Assembly (NCBI GenBank): GCA_902626585.1
Contig: CACOGA010000007.1
Location: 1-64,000 of the forward strand
Reading direction: 5' to 3'
Length of the DNA: 64,000 bases
Source of the DNA: an uncultured Bacteroidota bacterium
GTDB lineage: Bacteria > Bacteroidota > Bacteroidia > Flavobacteriales > Flavobacteriaceae
Part shown: positions 1 to 10,795 of the stretch, piece by piece
Layout: each line of letters begins with the position of its first letter
How positions within the stretch are numbered: the first letter of the stretch is position 1
The notes under the pieces: generated by a model
The model's input: only the letters and a program-made list of their open reading frames with translations
The model's database searches: none
Told to the model about the DNA's origin: nothing
Made by a program: the position numbers and the translations under genes

Positions 1-1448
1 TTTACATAGGACAGGTCAATTACAGTATTATTTAATTTGTACCCAACACCTAAGGAGAATCCTTTAATTGAATCGTCAGAATTATCAAATTCAGAAATAG
101 ATCCTGAGTTATATGGGGAATCCTCAATCATATAGCCACCCCTAAAGCTTAATCTATCAGCAAGAAATTCAGCTCCAAATCTAAACGTATTGACTTCTTT
201 GAGTCTGATCGAAATCTCCTGATTTAGATTTGAAAAGTGTAAATCGTTTTGAGGCTTGAATTTCATTGAACTGTAGTCTCTTCTAGAATAATCAAAACTA
301 AACAAACCAAAATTCTTAAATACAAAAGCTGTGCTTGCTGTGATCTTTGAAGGAGTCTTTAGCGTGTAATCTTCATAAATATTGATTGCATTTGGATTTG
401 TTACTAGTAGTGAAACATTATCATCCTCGTCAACTATTGATGTTTCTAAGTATTGACTCGTTTCCTCGGAAACTGTATACCATGTTGGGGAATCATAAGT
501 AAAACCAATCCTGATTACATCTGAGAGTTTACTTATTAAACCAAATTGAGCCGAAAATCCTTCACCAAAGGTTGATAGTCTATTTTCAAAATAAATACCA
601 TTTACTCTGAATTGACCAGACTCTCCGTTTGCGTTGGTTTCATTTAAAATGGTATAATTATCGTAGTCAATAAAGTGACTATTTAGGTTTATCCCAAAAT
701 AAGTATTGTCATTGTATTGAAATCCTGCGTTAAATGAAAGCTTACCATTATATCCTCTTGAAATTGAGCTAAAGCTTTGATTAAAGGTTCCAGCCGGTAC
801 ATTTGAAAGATATGTGCTATTACCATTATCAAATTCTAAAGGGTCAATTATAAAAGATTCATATCCTAAAAAGGCTTGCTGGTGCGCGTAGCCATAAACA
901 TTTCCTATGTCTACATAAGCATCTGTTATAGACTCACCTTCGAAAGACGAAATTTGATCAAGTCTTAGACCATCGGCATTATTCAAAAAATAGCTATCAA
1001 CAGAGTTGTTATTAGAAACATTAAAAACTGAAAACTCATTAAAGTTGTTTTTTGTTTGATTATATGAAATTCCAATAGAAATTTTCTTCCACTTTTTGGT
1101 TTTATCAATATTTTCAAAATTTATAACACCTCCAATTTGATTTAGTGTAAAGTTATTTTTTTCAAAATTATTCATTGAATTTAATAAGCTTGCACTGCCT
1201 GATTTTCTGTCAGATCCAAAGCTTAATGAAAAATATCCGTCGCTTAGGACAGCAGAACCGGCTGGGTTAACCGCTATTGCACTAAGATCTCCGCCTAGGG
1301 CACCAAAAGCACCACCCATAGAGTTGAATCTTGCTGTACCTTGATAAGAGTTACTAGAGTAATTTAAAGCATCACTTATATTTTGGGTATAAATATCATA
1401 ACTACTAATAAGTATCAAAATTAAAAAAAGCTTTAATTCAAATTTCAT
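1..1448 (-). CDS. Outer membrane protein transport protein, OmpP1/FadL/TodX family (C-terminus truncated by window edge)
   Basis: Minus-strand reading from ATG at 1448: MKFELKLFLILILISSYDIYTQNISDALNYSSNSYQGTARFNSMGGAFGALGGDLSAIAVNPAGSAVLSDGYF...; GGDxSAxxxNPAG is typical of FadL/OmpP1. Open to base 1; not in the ORF track because it is truncated. Confidence 0.85.
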   Translation of the reverse strand, partial: MKFELKLFLILILISSYDIYTQNISDALNYSSNSYQGTARFNSMGGAFGALGGDLSAIAVNPAGSAVLSDGYFSLSFGSDRKSGSASLLNSMNNFEKNNFTLNQIGGVINFENIDKTKKWKKISIGISYNQTKNNFNEFSVFNVSNNNSVDSYFLNNADGLRLDQISSFEGESITDAYVDIGNVYGYAHQQAFLGYESFIIDPLEFDNGNSTYLSNVPAGTFNQSFSSISRGYNGKLSFNAGFQYNDNTYFGINLNSHFIDYDNYTILNETNANGESGQFRVNGIYFENRLSTFGEGFSAQFGLISKLSDVIRIGFTYDSPTWYTVSEETSQYLETSIVDEDDNVSLLVTNPNAINIYEDYTLKTPSKITASTAFVFKNFGLFSFDYSRRDYSSMKFKPQNDLHFSNLNQEISIRLKEVNTFRFGAEFLADRLSFRGGYMIEDSPYNSGSISEFDNSDDSIKGFSLGVGYKLNNTVIDLSYV

Positions 1449-1465
1449 AATAAAAAATTTTAAAA

Positions 1466-2593
1466 TTATCTTCCTGACTTACCACCTCTCGACGAGCTAG
1501 CACCAGATGACATTCCACCTCCACCTCTTGAAAAAGATGAGCTTGATGAAGGACTGTAACTTGGCCTAGAATAACTATTCGATGAAGGTCTTGAGGATGG
1601 CTTATACCCATTGTTACTTGGTCTTGAGTAATTATTGCTTGGTCTTGAATAACTATTGCTACTCGGCTTGGAGTTGTTATTATAGTTATTATTAGAATTG
1701 TTTGCAGGTCTTGTAAGATTATTAGATGATCCATTCGAGTTGAATGGTTTATTGTACATACTTGGATTTACCCTTGCAGCATTGTTAATTCTGTCAATTC
1801 TTGATAATCTATCACTCAGGCTACTTGAGTTAGACCTATTAAATCTATCTCTGATGTTTGTGTTAATTAAATTATTAGACCTGGAAGAGATTATATTTCT
1901 AGAATTTCTTCTTCCACTAACTAATGATACATTGGTATTAAATCTTCCGTAAGAATTATTATTATACCAGGAGTTGTAAGGTCTCCACCATGGATAATAT
2001 CCATAAGGATATCCGTAGGCGTAACCATAGCCGTAACCGTATCCGAAAAAGAATGAGTCATAATATCCCCAAAAAGGGTTGAATGGGTCATACATACCAC
2101 CGAAATATGGAAATGGTCTGGACCAATAATTATTGTAGCCATAACCCCAAGTGCTTAAAGAACCATACCCATATCCATAATTCCACATCCAATTTGGATA
2201 TCTCCATCTTGACCAAAAACCATCATGATGATATGAGTGAATATTAATTGTTACAGAATCCTTGTAGTCTCCCCAAGGACCATATTTTTCGTTAATAGAA
2301 TCATTTTTTGAAGTGCTGTAGTTTTCAACGTCTGTAAATAATTGATCGCTGGTTTCATTGTCACTATACATAAGAGCCTTTTCATTAAAGGCAGATTTAT
2401 AGTAATCGTTATTTTCTTTATTATCAACCTCTTGGCTTTCAGCTAAAGCATAGGTTTGAGTAGAGGCATCGTTTTGATAAATGCCATCATTAATGTAACC
2501 ACTATATTGATATGAGCCACAGGAAAGGGTAAATAATAATATAACTAGAAAATAAATTGGTTTTTTTAAGAAATATAATTTTTTAAGGTCCAT
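1466..2593 (-). CDS. Putative lipoprotein with aromatic GY-rich and Asn/Ser-rich low-complexity regions
   Basis: 375-aa ORF; signal/lipobox-like FLVILLFTLSCGSY; GYGYGYGYAYGYPYGYYP tract; repeated SYSRPSNN units; RGG-like C-terminus. Confidence 0.75.
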   Translation of the reverse strand: MDLKKLYFLKKPIYFLVILLFTLSCGSYQYSGYINDGIYQNDASTQTYALAESQEVDNKENNDYYKSAFNEKALMYSDNETSDQLFTDVENYSTSKNDSINEKYGPWGDYKDSVTINIHSYHHDGFWSRWRYPNWMWNYGYGYGSLSTWGYGYNNYWSRPFPYFGGMYDPFNPFWGYYDSFFFGYGYGYGYAYGYPYGYYPWWRPYNSWYNNNSYGRFNTNVSLVSGRRNSRNIISSRSNNLINTNIRDRFNRSNSSSLSDRLSRIDRINNAARVNPSMYNKPFNSNGSSNNLTRPANNSNNNYNNNSKPSSNSYSRPSNNYSRPSNNGYKPSSRPSSNSYSRPSYSPSSSSSFSRGGGGMSSGASSSRGGKSGR

Positions 2594-2684
2594 ATCTTTA
2601 ATTTTAATTGTTGTAAATTCTAAAATTAACTAGATTTGTAATCTATATTATAGAGAACTCAATTGTTATGCCAAGTTACAAAAA

Positions 2685-4160
2685 ATGGATAAAAAATTAG
2701 TAAGCAGAGAAGAAGATTATTCAAAGTGGTATAACGATTTAGTTATAAAGGCCGGCTTGGCAGAAAATTCTGCGGTAAGAGGTTGTATGATTATCAAGCC
2801 ATATGGCTATGCTATATGGGAAAAAATGCAATCTCAATTAGATAAAATGTTCAAAAAAACAGGACATGAAAATGCATACTTTCCATTATTTGTTCCCAAA
2901 AGTTTATTTGAAGCAGAGGAGAAGAATGCTGAAGGCTTTGCAAAGGAATGTGCAATTGTAACTCATTACAGATTACAAAATGATCCCAAAAACAAAGGTA
3001 AATTGCAGGTTGATCCAAATGCAAAATTAGAGGAGGAGCTTATCATTAGGCCAACTAGTGAAGCTATAATTTGGAATACTTACAAAAATTGGATTCAGTC
3101 ATATAGAGATTTACCAATTTTAATTAATCAGTGGGCCAATGTTGTCCGCTGGGAAATGAGAACCAGATTATTTTTAAGAACCGCTGAATTTTTATGGCAG
3201 GAAGGACACACTGCGCATGAGACAGAAAATCAGGCCATTGAAGAAACAATAATGATAAACAACCTATACGCTGATTTTGCAGAAAATTTTATGTCAATGC
3301 CCGTTATTAAAGGTTTAAAATCCAAAAATGAAACTTTTGCAGGGGCTGAAAAAACATATTGTATAGAGGCCTTGATGCAAGATGGCAAGGCATTACAAGC
3401 AGGTACTTCCCATTTCCTTGGTCAAAACTTTGCTAAAGCATTTGATGTAAAGTTTGCTGATCGAGAGGGAAAATTAAAATATGTTTGGGCTACCTCGTGG
3501 GGTGTTTCATCAAGGTTAATGGGTGCTCTTATCATGACTCATAGTGACGATAAAGGATTAGTCCTACCTCCAAAATTAGCCCCACATCAAGTTATTTTTG
3601 TTCCAATTTATAAAAATGATGAACAGTTAGAACAGATTTCTGAAGTTGTGAATGATTTAAGACTTCGTTTTGATGAAAAAGGTATTAGCTCCAAATTTGA
3701 TAATAGAGAAACAAAAAGGCCTGGTGAGAAATTTGCTCAGCATGAAATTCAAGGGGTTCCAATCAGAATTACAATTGGTCCTAAAGATTTAGAAAAAAAT
3801 TCCATTGAAATATTTAGAAGGGATACTTTAGATAAACAGATTATTAAAATCGATGAATCAATTGGCTTTATTTTAGGATTACTTGATGAAATACAAAATA
3901 ATCTATACGAAAAAGCTTTAAGTTTCAGAGATGAAAATATTACCGAAGTTGATAATTTTGAAGACTTTAAAAATATTTTAGAAAATAAAGGTGGTTTTAT
4001 TTCTGCTCATTGGGATGGATCTGACGAGACAGAAAATAAAATCAAAGAGCTTACGAAAGCTACAATTCGATGTATACCTGATGGAATAAAAAATAAGGGA
4101 AAATGTATTTTTTCTGGACGACCATCAAATCAAAGAGTTTTATTTGCAAAAGCTTATTAG
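2685..4160 (+). CDS. proS: Prolyl-tRNA synthetase (short archaeal/eukaryotic-type ProRS)
   Basis: 491 aa; class II aaRS motifs ([57 protein letters not shown]). Confidence 0.95.
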   Translation: MDKKLVSREEDYSKWYNDLVIKAGLAENSAVRGCMIIKPYGYAIWEKMQSQLDKMFKKTGHENAYFPLFVPKSLFEAEEKNAEGFAKECAIVTHYRLQNDPKNKGKLQVDPNAKLEEELIIRPTSEAIIWNTYKNWIQSYRDLPILINQWANVVRWEMRTRLFLRTAEFLWQEGHTAHETENQAIEETIMINNLYADFAENFMSMPVIKGLKSKNETFAGAEKTYCIEALMQDGKALQAGTSHFLGQNFAKAFDVKFADREGKLKYVWATSWGVSSRLMGALIMTHSDDKGLVLPPKLAPHQVIFVPIYKNDEQLEQISEVVNDLRLRFDEKGISSKFDNRETKRPGEKFAQHEIQGVPIRITIGPKDLEKNSIEIFRRDTLDKQIIKIDESIGFILGLLDEIQNNLYEKALSFRDENITEVDNFEDFKNILENKGGFISAHWDGSDETENKIKELTKATIRCIPDGIKNKGKCIFSGRPSNQRVLFAKAY

Positions 4161-4246
4161 TAAATCCTTTACATTTTTCCTTCAAGAAGTTGTATCATTT
4201 AAAAATAGTTGTATTTTTGCACGCGCAACTATTGTTAACAATAATT

Positions 4247-4318
4247 GGCCCGTTCGTCTATCGGCTAGGACGCCAGGTTTTCATCCTGGTAAGAGGGGTT
4301 CGATTCCCCTACGGGCTA
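4247..4318 (+). tRNA. tRNA-Glu (UUC)
   Basis: Cloverleaf: acceptor GGCCCGT/ACGGGCT, anticodon arm with TTC, T-arm GGGGTTCGATTCCCC. Confidence 0.95.
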
Positions 4319-4333
4319 CAAAACTTATAAGTT

Positions 4334-4591
4334 ATGGCAAATCATAAATCAGCTATTAAAAGAATTAGAAGTAGCGAAGCGAAAAAACAGAGAAATAGAT
4401 ACCAGCACAAAACTGCTAGAACTGCTATGAAAAAATTCTTTGAAATAACTAAAAAGAAAGATGCTTCTAAAGAATTACCACAATTAAACTCTATGATTGA
4501 CAAGTTGGCAAAGAACAATATAATTCATGATAATAAGGCTGCCAATTTAAAAGCAAATTTCGCGAAGCATATTTCTGCTTTAAAGAAATAA
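4334..4591 (+). CDS. rpsT: 30S ribosomal protein S20
   Basis: 85 aa, MANHKSAIKRIRSSEAKKQRNRYQHKTARTAMKKF. Confidence 0.97.
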   Translation: MANHKSAIKRIRSSEAKKQRNRYQHKTARTAMKKFFEITKKKDASKELPQLNSMIDKLAKNNIIHDNKAANLKANFAKHISALKK

Positions 4592-4610
4592 TTATTCCTT
4601 TATCCTTACA

Positions 4611-5576
4611 TTAATTGTCGTCTGTTAAAGTCCTAATCATAAAGGATTTTGAAAAAGCAAAAGCTTTTTCTCTGCTTTTAGGGTTACCTCCAAGATTTAC
4701 TCCTCTTTCAACACAAAATAGAAATCCTATTTTTTGCATTATTGGTGATGACATTGGTAAATTTAAGTAGTTCATCAAAACATCACCCTCTTTATTAAGT
4801 TTAAACAAACATTTTTTGAAGCTGTAACCTTTTTCATTAAATGTGATGGGTTCTTTACTATCAAACGAATGATGAGAGTTTGGATATATTGTTAAATTGA
4901 CATTTGAGTTATCTGATATTTTTTTAACGAAATAATTACAAGGTTCAGCGGGTGTCCAATTATCAAGTTCACCTATTAAAATATGAATAGGAGAGTCTGT
5001 GAATTCTGTATTTTCAGGATCAAAAAAACAAGGAGGATAGAAAGATAAATGTGATGCAAACTTTAAATCTTTTGAAATGGCTTTTATTATTGGTTTCCAG
5101 CCTGAAAATAAAGCAACTGCGCCACCTAAACTCCAACCTGTAATTGAAACTTTATTCTTGTCAATATTTGGATGTTTAGATAGTTTTTCAAAGGCTTTAT
5201 ATGCATCCAGAATAATAGATGCGGTAGTAACCTCAACCTGAGATCCAACAGTTGAAGATATATTTCTACTTTTGAAACTATTTAATTCGAATGTTGCAAA
5301 ACCACTTTGCTGATACATTTTCATGTATTCATAGTGATGTTCTCTCCAACCTAAACTTCCTGCTACTCCGATGACCAGAGGATATTTTTTTTCTGAGTTT
5401 ATTGAATCTTTTGGAATTGTTAAATTGCCATAAACCTCTTGCTCTGTCTGATTATCTAAATTATTAATGATATCACTTAAGGCAAATGGGTTTGCACTTT
5501 GAAAAATTATCTTTTCTGTCTTTTGTGCATGAGAATTAATGAAAATTAGTAACGAAAGAATAAAGTAAAATCGCAC
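4611..5576 (-). CDS. Alpha/beta hydrolase, dienelactone-hydrolase-like, secreted
   Basis: Signal peptide; nucleophile elbow GWSLGG; late D/H motifs (IGELDNWTPAEPC, YPNSHHSFD). Confidence 0.75.
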   Translation of the reverse strand: MRFYFILSLLIFINSHAQKTEKIIFQSANPFALSDIINNLDNQTEQEVYGNLTIPKDSINSEKKYPLVIGVAGSLGWREHHYEYMKMYQQSGFATFELNSFKSRNISSTVGSQVEVTTASIILDAYKAFEKLSKHPNIDKNKVSITGWSLGGAVALFSGWKPIIKAISKDLKFASHLSFYPPCFFDPENTEFTDSPIHILIGELDNWTPAEPCNYFVKKISDNSNVNLTIYPNSHHSFDSKEPITFNEKGYSFKKCLFKLNKEGDVLMNYLNLPMSSPIMQKIGFLFCVERGVNLGGNPKSREKAFAFSKSFMIRTLTDDN

Positions 5577-5597
5577 AAGTTGATTATAGTCCGGTTT

Positions 5598-7079
5598 TTA
5601 ACCGTTCATTGAAATTAAAAACTCTTCATTACTAAGAGTTTGTTTAAATCGATCATTTATAAATTCCATCGCTTCAACTGGATTCATGTCTGCAAGATAC
5701 TTTCTCATAACCCACATTCTTTGGACTGTTTTTTCATCAAGAAGCAAGTCGTCTCTTCTTGTACTGGAAGAGGTTAGGTCAATTGCCGGAAATATTCTCC
5801 TGTTAGCAATATTTCTATCAAGTTGTAATTCCATATTACCAGTACCTTTAAATTCTTCAAAAATAACTTCATCCATTTTAGAGCCTGTTTCTGTTAGAGC
5901 AGTTGCTATAATAGACAGAGAACCACCATTTTCAATATTTCTTGCAGCACCAAAAAATCTCTTTGGTTTGTGTAATGCATTTGCGTCAACACCACCACTT
6001 AGAATCTTACCAGAGGCTGGTTGCACTGTGTTGTAGGCTCTGGCAAGCCTTGTAATTGAATCAAGTAAAATCACAACATCATATCCGCATTCAACTAACC
6101 TTTTTGCTTTTTCAAGAACAATATTGGCTATCCTTACATGTTCGTTAGCCTCTTTATCAAAGGTTGATGCAATAACCTCACCCTTTACATTTCTTTGCAT
6201 ATCGGTAACTTCTTCAGGTCTTTCATCAATTAATAATATTAGCTGGTAAACCTCAGGATGATTTGCTGCAATTGCATTTGCAACATCTTTTAAAAGCATA
6301 GTTTTACCTGTTTTGGGTTGAGAAACAATCATACCTCTTTGACCCTTTCCAATGGGAGAAAATAAATCAATTACTCTTGTAGAAATAGTGTTATTTTTAT
6401 CAGATAAATTAAATTTTTCATCTGGAAATAAGGGGGTTAAATGTTCAAAAGATACTCGATCTCTAACAATCTTTGGATCAAGTCCGTTAATTTTATTGAC
6501 CTGAATTAGAGGGAAATATTTCTCACCCTCTTTCGGGGGTCTCACATTTCCTAGTACTGTGTCACCCTTTTTTAAGCCAAATAGTCTTATCTGTGACTGT
6601 GACACGTAAATATCATCAGGTGATGAAAGATAATGATAGTCTGAAGATCTCAAGAAACCATATCCGTCTTGCATAATGTCAAGTACACCTTCACTTTCTA
6701 TTATTGCATCAAACTCAAAATCAGGTTCTTTGTACCTGTTTCTCGTATCTCTGTTTCCGTTAGGCTCACCTTTAGTTTTTCGATTTTTGTTATCCCTCGG
6801 ATGATTATGGGTTTTCTTGTCTTGTCTTACATTTTCATCATCATTCGACCTTTTATCATTTACATCATTTTTATTTGATCTTGACTTAGGGCTAAATTTG
6901 GGTTTTGAAGAACTTTTTATTTCGTCTCCCTTATCACCAGGGTTTGAAGCTTGATGGTCTAATATTTTATATACTAAATCTAATTTTTTGAGAGTTTTAT
7001 ATTTTGAGATTTTTAATTCTTCTGCAATCTCTTGTAACTCAGCTAATTTTTTTTCTTTTAATTTTGATATTTCAAACAT
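5598..7079 (-). CDS. rho: Transcription termination factor Rho
   Basis: Rho core [48 protein letters not shown]...; Asn/Lys/Arg-rich N-terminal insertion. Confidence 0.97.
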   Translation of the reverse strand: MFEISKLKEKKLAELQEIAEELKISKYKTLKKLDLVYKILDHQASNPGDKGDEIKSSSKPKFSPKSRSNKNDVNDKRSNDDENVRQDKKTHNHPRDNKNRKTKGEPNGNRDTRNRYKEPDFEFDAIIESEGVLDIMQDGYGFLRSSDYHYLSSPDDIYVSQSQIRLFGLKKGDTVLGNVRPPKEGEKYFPLIQVNKINGLDPKIVRDRVSFEHLTPLFPDEKFNLSDKNNTISTRVIDLFSPIGKGQRGMIVSQPKTGKTMLLKDVANAIAANHPEVYQLILLIDERPEEVTDMQRNVKGEVIASTFDKEANEHVRIANIVLEKAKRLVECGYDVVILLDSITRLARAYNTVQPASGKILSGGVDANALHKPKRFFGAARNIENGGSLSIIATALTETGSKMDEVIFEEFKGTGNMELQLDRNIANRRIFPAIDLTSSSTRRDDLLLDEKTVQRMWVMRKYLADMNPVEAMEFINDRFKQTLSNEEFLISMNG

Positions 7080-7253
7080 TGTTTTTGATTAAATTTTTTG
7101 AAAGTTGGCTCAATTGAGCATTTGTGTGTAGAAATAGAATCTATGAAGTCGGATTATCTTGGTATTATTAAATCCGATACAATTATACAACATTATTTTA
7201 AAATCACCCTAATTTTTTTTTATTTCTATTAAATTTGTTTCTAAAATTAATGT

Positions 7254-7730
7254 ATGATTCAAAGAATACAATCAATTTATTTGTTTTTAGCCTCTGTTTT
7301 TTACTTTTCCTATTGGTTTTTTGGGCTAGAATGGTATAAATCTGGATTTAAAATACTTGAAAATCAATTAGATGAATATTTTGTTATAAATTCTCCGATT
7401 TTAGATTTGGTTTTGAAAATAACTTCTTATGTCCCACTATTGATTGTGATTTTATGCACAATCGTTATTTTCTTTTACAAAAATAGAAATAGACAAATTT
7501 CAATTTGTAAAACCTCCCTTTATCTAAGTCTGTTTATGTCTTTTTATACATTAGTTTATTTCTATTACACATTTGAGGGATTAGTAGCAATTATGCCCAC
7601 AAAAACCCTGGAGATTTTACTTTACGCGGCTATTTTAAATCCGTTTATTTCTAGTTACTTAATTTATTTGGCACTGAAGTCTATAAAAAATGATAAAGAA
7701 CTGGTTGATTCTTTGGAAAGGATAAGGTAA
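7254..7730 (+). CDS. DUF4293 family membrane protein
   Basis: Starts MIQRIQSIYLFLA; four TM segments; divergent from rho as in other Flavobacteriia. Confidence 0.8.
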   Translation: MIQRIQSIYLFLASVFYFSYWFFGLEWYKSGFKILENQLDEYFVINSPILDLVLKITSYVPLLIVILCTIVIFFYKNRNRQISICKTSLYLSLFMSFYTLVYFYYTFEGLVAIMPTKTLEILLYAAILNPFISSYLIYLALKSIKNDKELVDSLERIR

Positions 7731-8222
7731 TTATCTGTTAAATTCAATAATTTCCAAGTTTTCAATTTTTTTTCCGTCTATTTCAAATCGAACCATAGTT
7801 CTTTTAGAGTGAAATCCATGTTTCCCAATTGCTCCTGGATTTATATGAAGCAGGTTATATTTTTTATCATTAATTACTTTTAAAATGTGAGAATGTCCAC
7901 AAATGAACAAATCTACTTTTTCGGATTTTAAACTTTCAGAAATTCTTTTGTTGTAACGACCAGGATATCCTCCAATATGTGTTATCCATACTTTGATATT
8001 TTCGCAATTAAATCTACAGTCAAGTTGTAGCTCTTTTCTGATAATATTGTTATCAATATTTCCATAAACTGCCCTTAGGGTTTTTAGTTTTTTGATTTTA
8101 TCAATTACATCAATATCTCCTACATCTCCAGCATGCCACACCTCATCTACTGATTGACAATAGTTTAATATTTTATCATCGATATATCCATGAGTATCTG
8201 AAATAAGTAGAATTCTTTTCAA
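7731..8222 (-). CDS. Metallophosphoesterase, YfcE/MJ0936 family
   Basis: SDTHGY, WHAGDVGD, YGNIDN, CGHSH, NPGAIGKHG motifs. Confidence 0.9.
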   Translation of the reverse strand: MKRILLISDTHGYIDDKILNYCQSVDEVWHAGDVGDIDVIDKIKKLKTLRAVYGNIDNNIIRKELQLDCRFNCENIKVWITHIGGYPGRYNKRISESLKSEKVDLFICGHSHILKVINDKKYNLLHINPGAIGKHGFHSKRTMVRFEIDGKKIENLEIIEFNR

Positions 8223-8252
8223 ATTAACTTTAAATAATTATTAAGATTATAT

Positions 8253-9023
8253 TTGTTAGACAAATTTACAAATAGATTGAGATACTTTATCGAACTTTCC
8301 TACAATGGATTTGATTTTCACGGTTGGCAATATCAACCAAATGCTGTAACGGTACAAGAAACTATTGAAAATTCACTGAGATTATTACTTAAAAAAAAAG
8401 AATTAAAAATTATAGGAGCAGGAAGAACAGATACTGGTGTTCACGCAATTCAAATGTTTGCCCATTTTGACTTTGATCAAATGTTTAATACTAAAGATTT
8501 AACATATAAGCTTAACTCATTTCACGGTAAGAATATCTTGATTAAAGAAATAAGAAAAGTTTCAAAAAATGCACATGCTAGATTTGATGCTACATTGAGA
8601 GAATATAAATACCACATTACAATAATAAAAGATGTGTTTAATATAGATACAAAATTTTATTTTTCTAAGAAATTAGATTTTAATGAAATTGATAGGGCAA
8701 TAGGAATTATCAAAAAAAATAAAAATTTTAAATCTTTTTGCAGAACTAAAACTGATGTAACAAATTTTGAGTGCATAATTCATGATTTTAAATATGAAAT
8801 TACTGACTCAGAACTTATATTTACAATAAGTGCAAATAGATTTTTAAGGAACATGGTTCGTTCTATAATTGGAACAATTTTAGAGATTGGACAATTTAAG
8901 ATTTCAAATGATGACCTAAAGGAAATTATTAATAAGTCTGACAGAATTTATGCTGGTCCATCTGTGCCTGCTCACGGTTTATACTTATCTAAAGTTAAAT
9001 ATCCCAAAGAAATATTCATATAA
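8253..9023 (+). CDS. truA: tRNA pseudouridine(38-40) synthase TruA
   Basis: RYFIELSYNGFDFHGWQ, GAGRTDTGVHA, RFLRNMVRSIIGT; TTG start. Confidence 0.93.
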   Translation: MLDKFTNRLRYFIELSYNGFDFHGWQYQPNAVTVQETIENSLRLLLKKKELKIIGAGRTDTGVHAIQMFAHFDFDQMFNTKDLTYKLNSFHGKNILIKEIRKVSKNAHARFDATLREYKYHITIIKDVFNIDTKFYFSKKLDFNEIDRAIGIIKKNKNFKSFCRTKTDVTNFECIIHDFKYEITDSELIFTISANRFLRNMVRSIIGTILEIGQFKISNDDLKEIINKSDRIYAGPSVPAHGLYLSKVKYPKEIFI

Positions 9024-10795
9024 TGAGCAGTAAAACCAAAGTATACAATGTCAAGCTTTTCAAAAGGCTCTTAAACTATATAAAATCTTACAGACTTATT
9101 TTTATGATATCTATATTGTCTGTTTTTGGACTTTCAATCTTTGGTGCTCTAAGACCGGTTGTATTAGAAAGAATTGTCGATGAAAATTTGACTGCATCAA
9201 ATTATGACTTTTTTCTTGAGTATATAATCATAATGGTTTCTTTGTTAGTTCTTGAGGTTGCCAGCAATTACTCATTTATTTTCAACGCAGGACTACTTGG
9301 TCAATCTGTTGTAAAAGATATTAGAGTTAAACTATTTGATCACATACAGGCTTTTAAGATGAAGTATTATGACAAATCATCGGTAGGCATTCTGATAACT
9401 AGAACGGTTACTGATATGGAGAGGATTGCTGATATTTTTGGACAAGGACTTTTTATGATTATCAGCGATATACTTAAAATGTTAATTGTAGCAATTGTGA
9501 TGATTTATATGAATTGGGAACTAAGTTTAATAGTATTTATTTCATTACCATTTATTTTATTAGCAACGAAAATTTTTCAAAAATATATGAAGATGGCGTT
9601 TGATGAAGTTAGAAATGAAGTTGCCAACCTAAACTCATTTGTTCAAGAAAGAGTCACAGGAATGGATGTATTACAGCTTTTTGCAAGAGAAAAAATTGAA
9701 TTGGAAAAATTTAAACAGATAAATGAACGACATAAAAAAGCGTGGTTAAAGACTGTGTGGTATAATTCTATTTTTTTCCCAGTTGCAGAAATCTTTTCAT
9801 CATTAACTCTTGGTTTAGTAGTGTGGTATGGAGGCATGAATACTATATTAGATAACAGCGCATCAATAGGTGAACTAACGGCATTTATCATGATGATTCC
9901 GATGTTATTTAGGCCATTAAATCAAATAGCAAACAAGTTTAATACCTTATTGATGGGTATGGTGGCCGCTGAAAGAGTTTTTAATGTTTTGGATACGGAT
10001 TCATTAATTCAAGATACTGGATTTAAAATTGCTGATAATATCGACGGAAAAATTAAATATGAAAATGTCAATTTTTCATACAATCAAGGGGAAAAGGTTA
10101 TCGATGAGTTAAATCTTGAGATAGAAAAGGGAACAATAAATGCTATAGTTGGTGCAACTGGCTCTGGGAAATCAACAATTATCAAGCTACTAAACAGGTT
10201 CTACGAATTAGATTCAGGTTCGATTTATATTGATAATATTAATGTGAGAGATTATTCAATTTCATCATTAAGAAAAAATATCGGATTTGTTTCTCAAGAT
10301 GTTCATCTATTTTCTGACACAATATTAAATAATATTACCTTACAAAATAGCGACATTTCTTTTTTGAGAGTAAAGCAAGCTGCCAAGGACATTGAATTAG
10401 ATGATTTTATAAGTTCATTGCCAAACGGATATAATTACAATGTAAGGGAAAGGGGGGCTGGTTTATCCACTGGACAAAGACAATTAATCTCATTTTTAAG
10501 GGCTTACATAAAAAATCCTCAAATTTTAGTACTTGACGAAGCCACTTCATCTATCGATACAGATTCAGAATTATTAATTCAAAAGGCAACAAAGAAAATT
10601 ACAGAAAATAGAACATCTATTATTATTGCTCATAGATTAAGTACAATTATGAAGGCTGACAAAATAATAGTTATGAGTCGTGGTAAAATTGTTGAGTCAG
10701 GTACTCATGATCAATTGCTAAAAAAAATAAATGGACATTATCGAAAACTATACCATGCTCAATTGAAAAAAGAGAATCAAAAAGTCCTCGCTTAG
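9023..10795 (+). CDS. ABC transporter, fused permease/ATPase (MsbA/LmrA-type)
   Basis: 590 aa; Walker A GATGSGKST, degenerate signature (GAGLSTGQRQ), Walker B ILVLDEATSSID. Confidence 0.93.
   Translation: MSSKTKVYNVKLFKRLLNYIKSYRLIFMISILSVFGLSIFGALRPVVLERIVDENLTASNYDFFLEYIIIMVSLLVLEVASNYSFIFNAGLLGQSVVKDIRVKLFDHIQAFKMKYYDKSSVGILITRTVTDMERIADIFGQGLFMIISDILKMLIVAIVMIYMNWELSLIVFISLPFILLATKIFQKYMKMAFDEVRNEVANLNSFVQERVTGMDVLQLFAREKIELEKFKQINERHKKAWLKTVWYNSIFFPVAEIFSSLTLGLVVWYGGMNTILDNSASIGELTAFIMMIPMLFRPLNQIANKFNTLLMGMVAAERVFNVLDTDSLIQDTGFKIADNIDGKIKYENVNFSYNQGEKVIDELNLEIEKGTINAIVGATGSGKSTIIKLLNRFYELDSGSIYIDNINVRDYSISSLRKNIGFVSQDVHLFSDTILNNITLQNSDISFLRVKQAAKDIELDDFISSLPNGYNYNVRERGAGLSTGQRQLISFLRAYIKNPQILVLDEATSSIDTDSELLIQKATKKITENRTSIIIAHRLSTIMKADKIIVMSRGKIVESGTHDQLLKKINGHYRKLYHAQLKKENQKVLA

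Noticed and set aside
1980-2060. Tandem GY-codon DNA repeat as a possible CRISPR or minisatellite
   Set aside because: Short degenerate codon-level repeat inside a CDS; no spacers or cas genes.
1438-2142. ORF-track entries 1438..1734 (-), 1698..1952 (+) and 1921..2142 (-)
   Set aside because: Alternate-frame or antisense ORFs inside the low-complexity lipoprotein gene; composition reflects the repeats, no recognisable family.
4103-4347. ORFs 4103..4330 and 4144..4347
   Set aside because: They run through tRNA-Glu and overlap the proS end; spurious.
5686-6036. Antisense ORF within rho (and similar antisense ORFs in folP, tpiA, purM, dnaJ-operon, M14, VHPO and subtilase genes)
   Set aside because: Opposite-strand shadows of strongly conserved coding genes; no family motifs.
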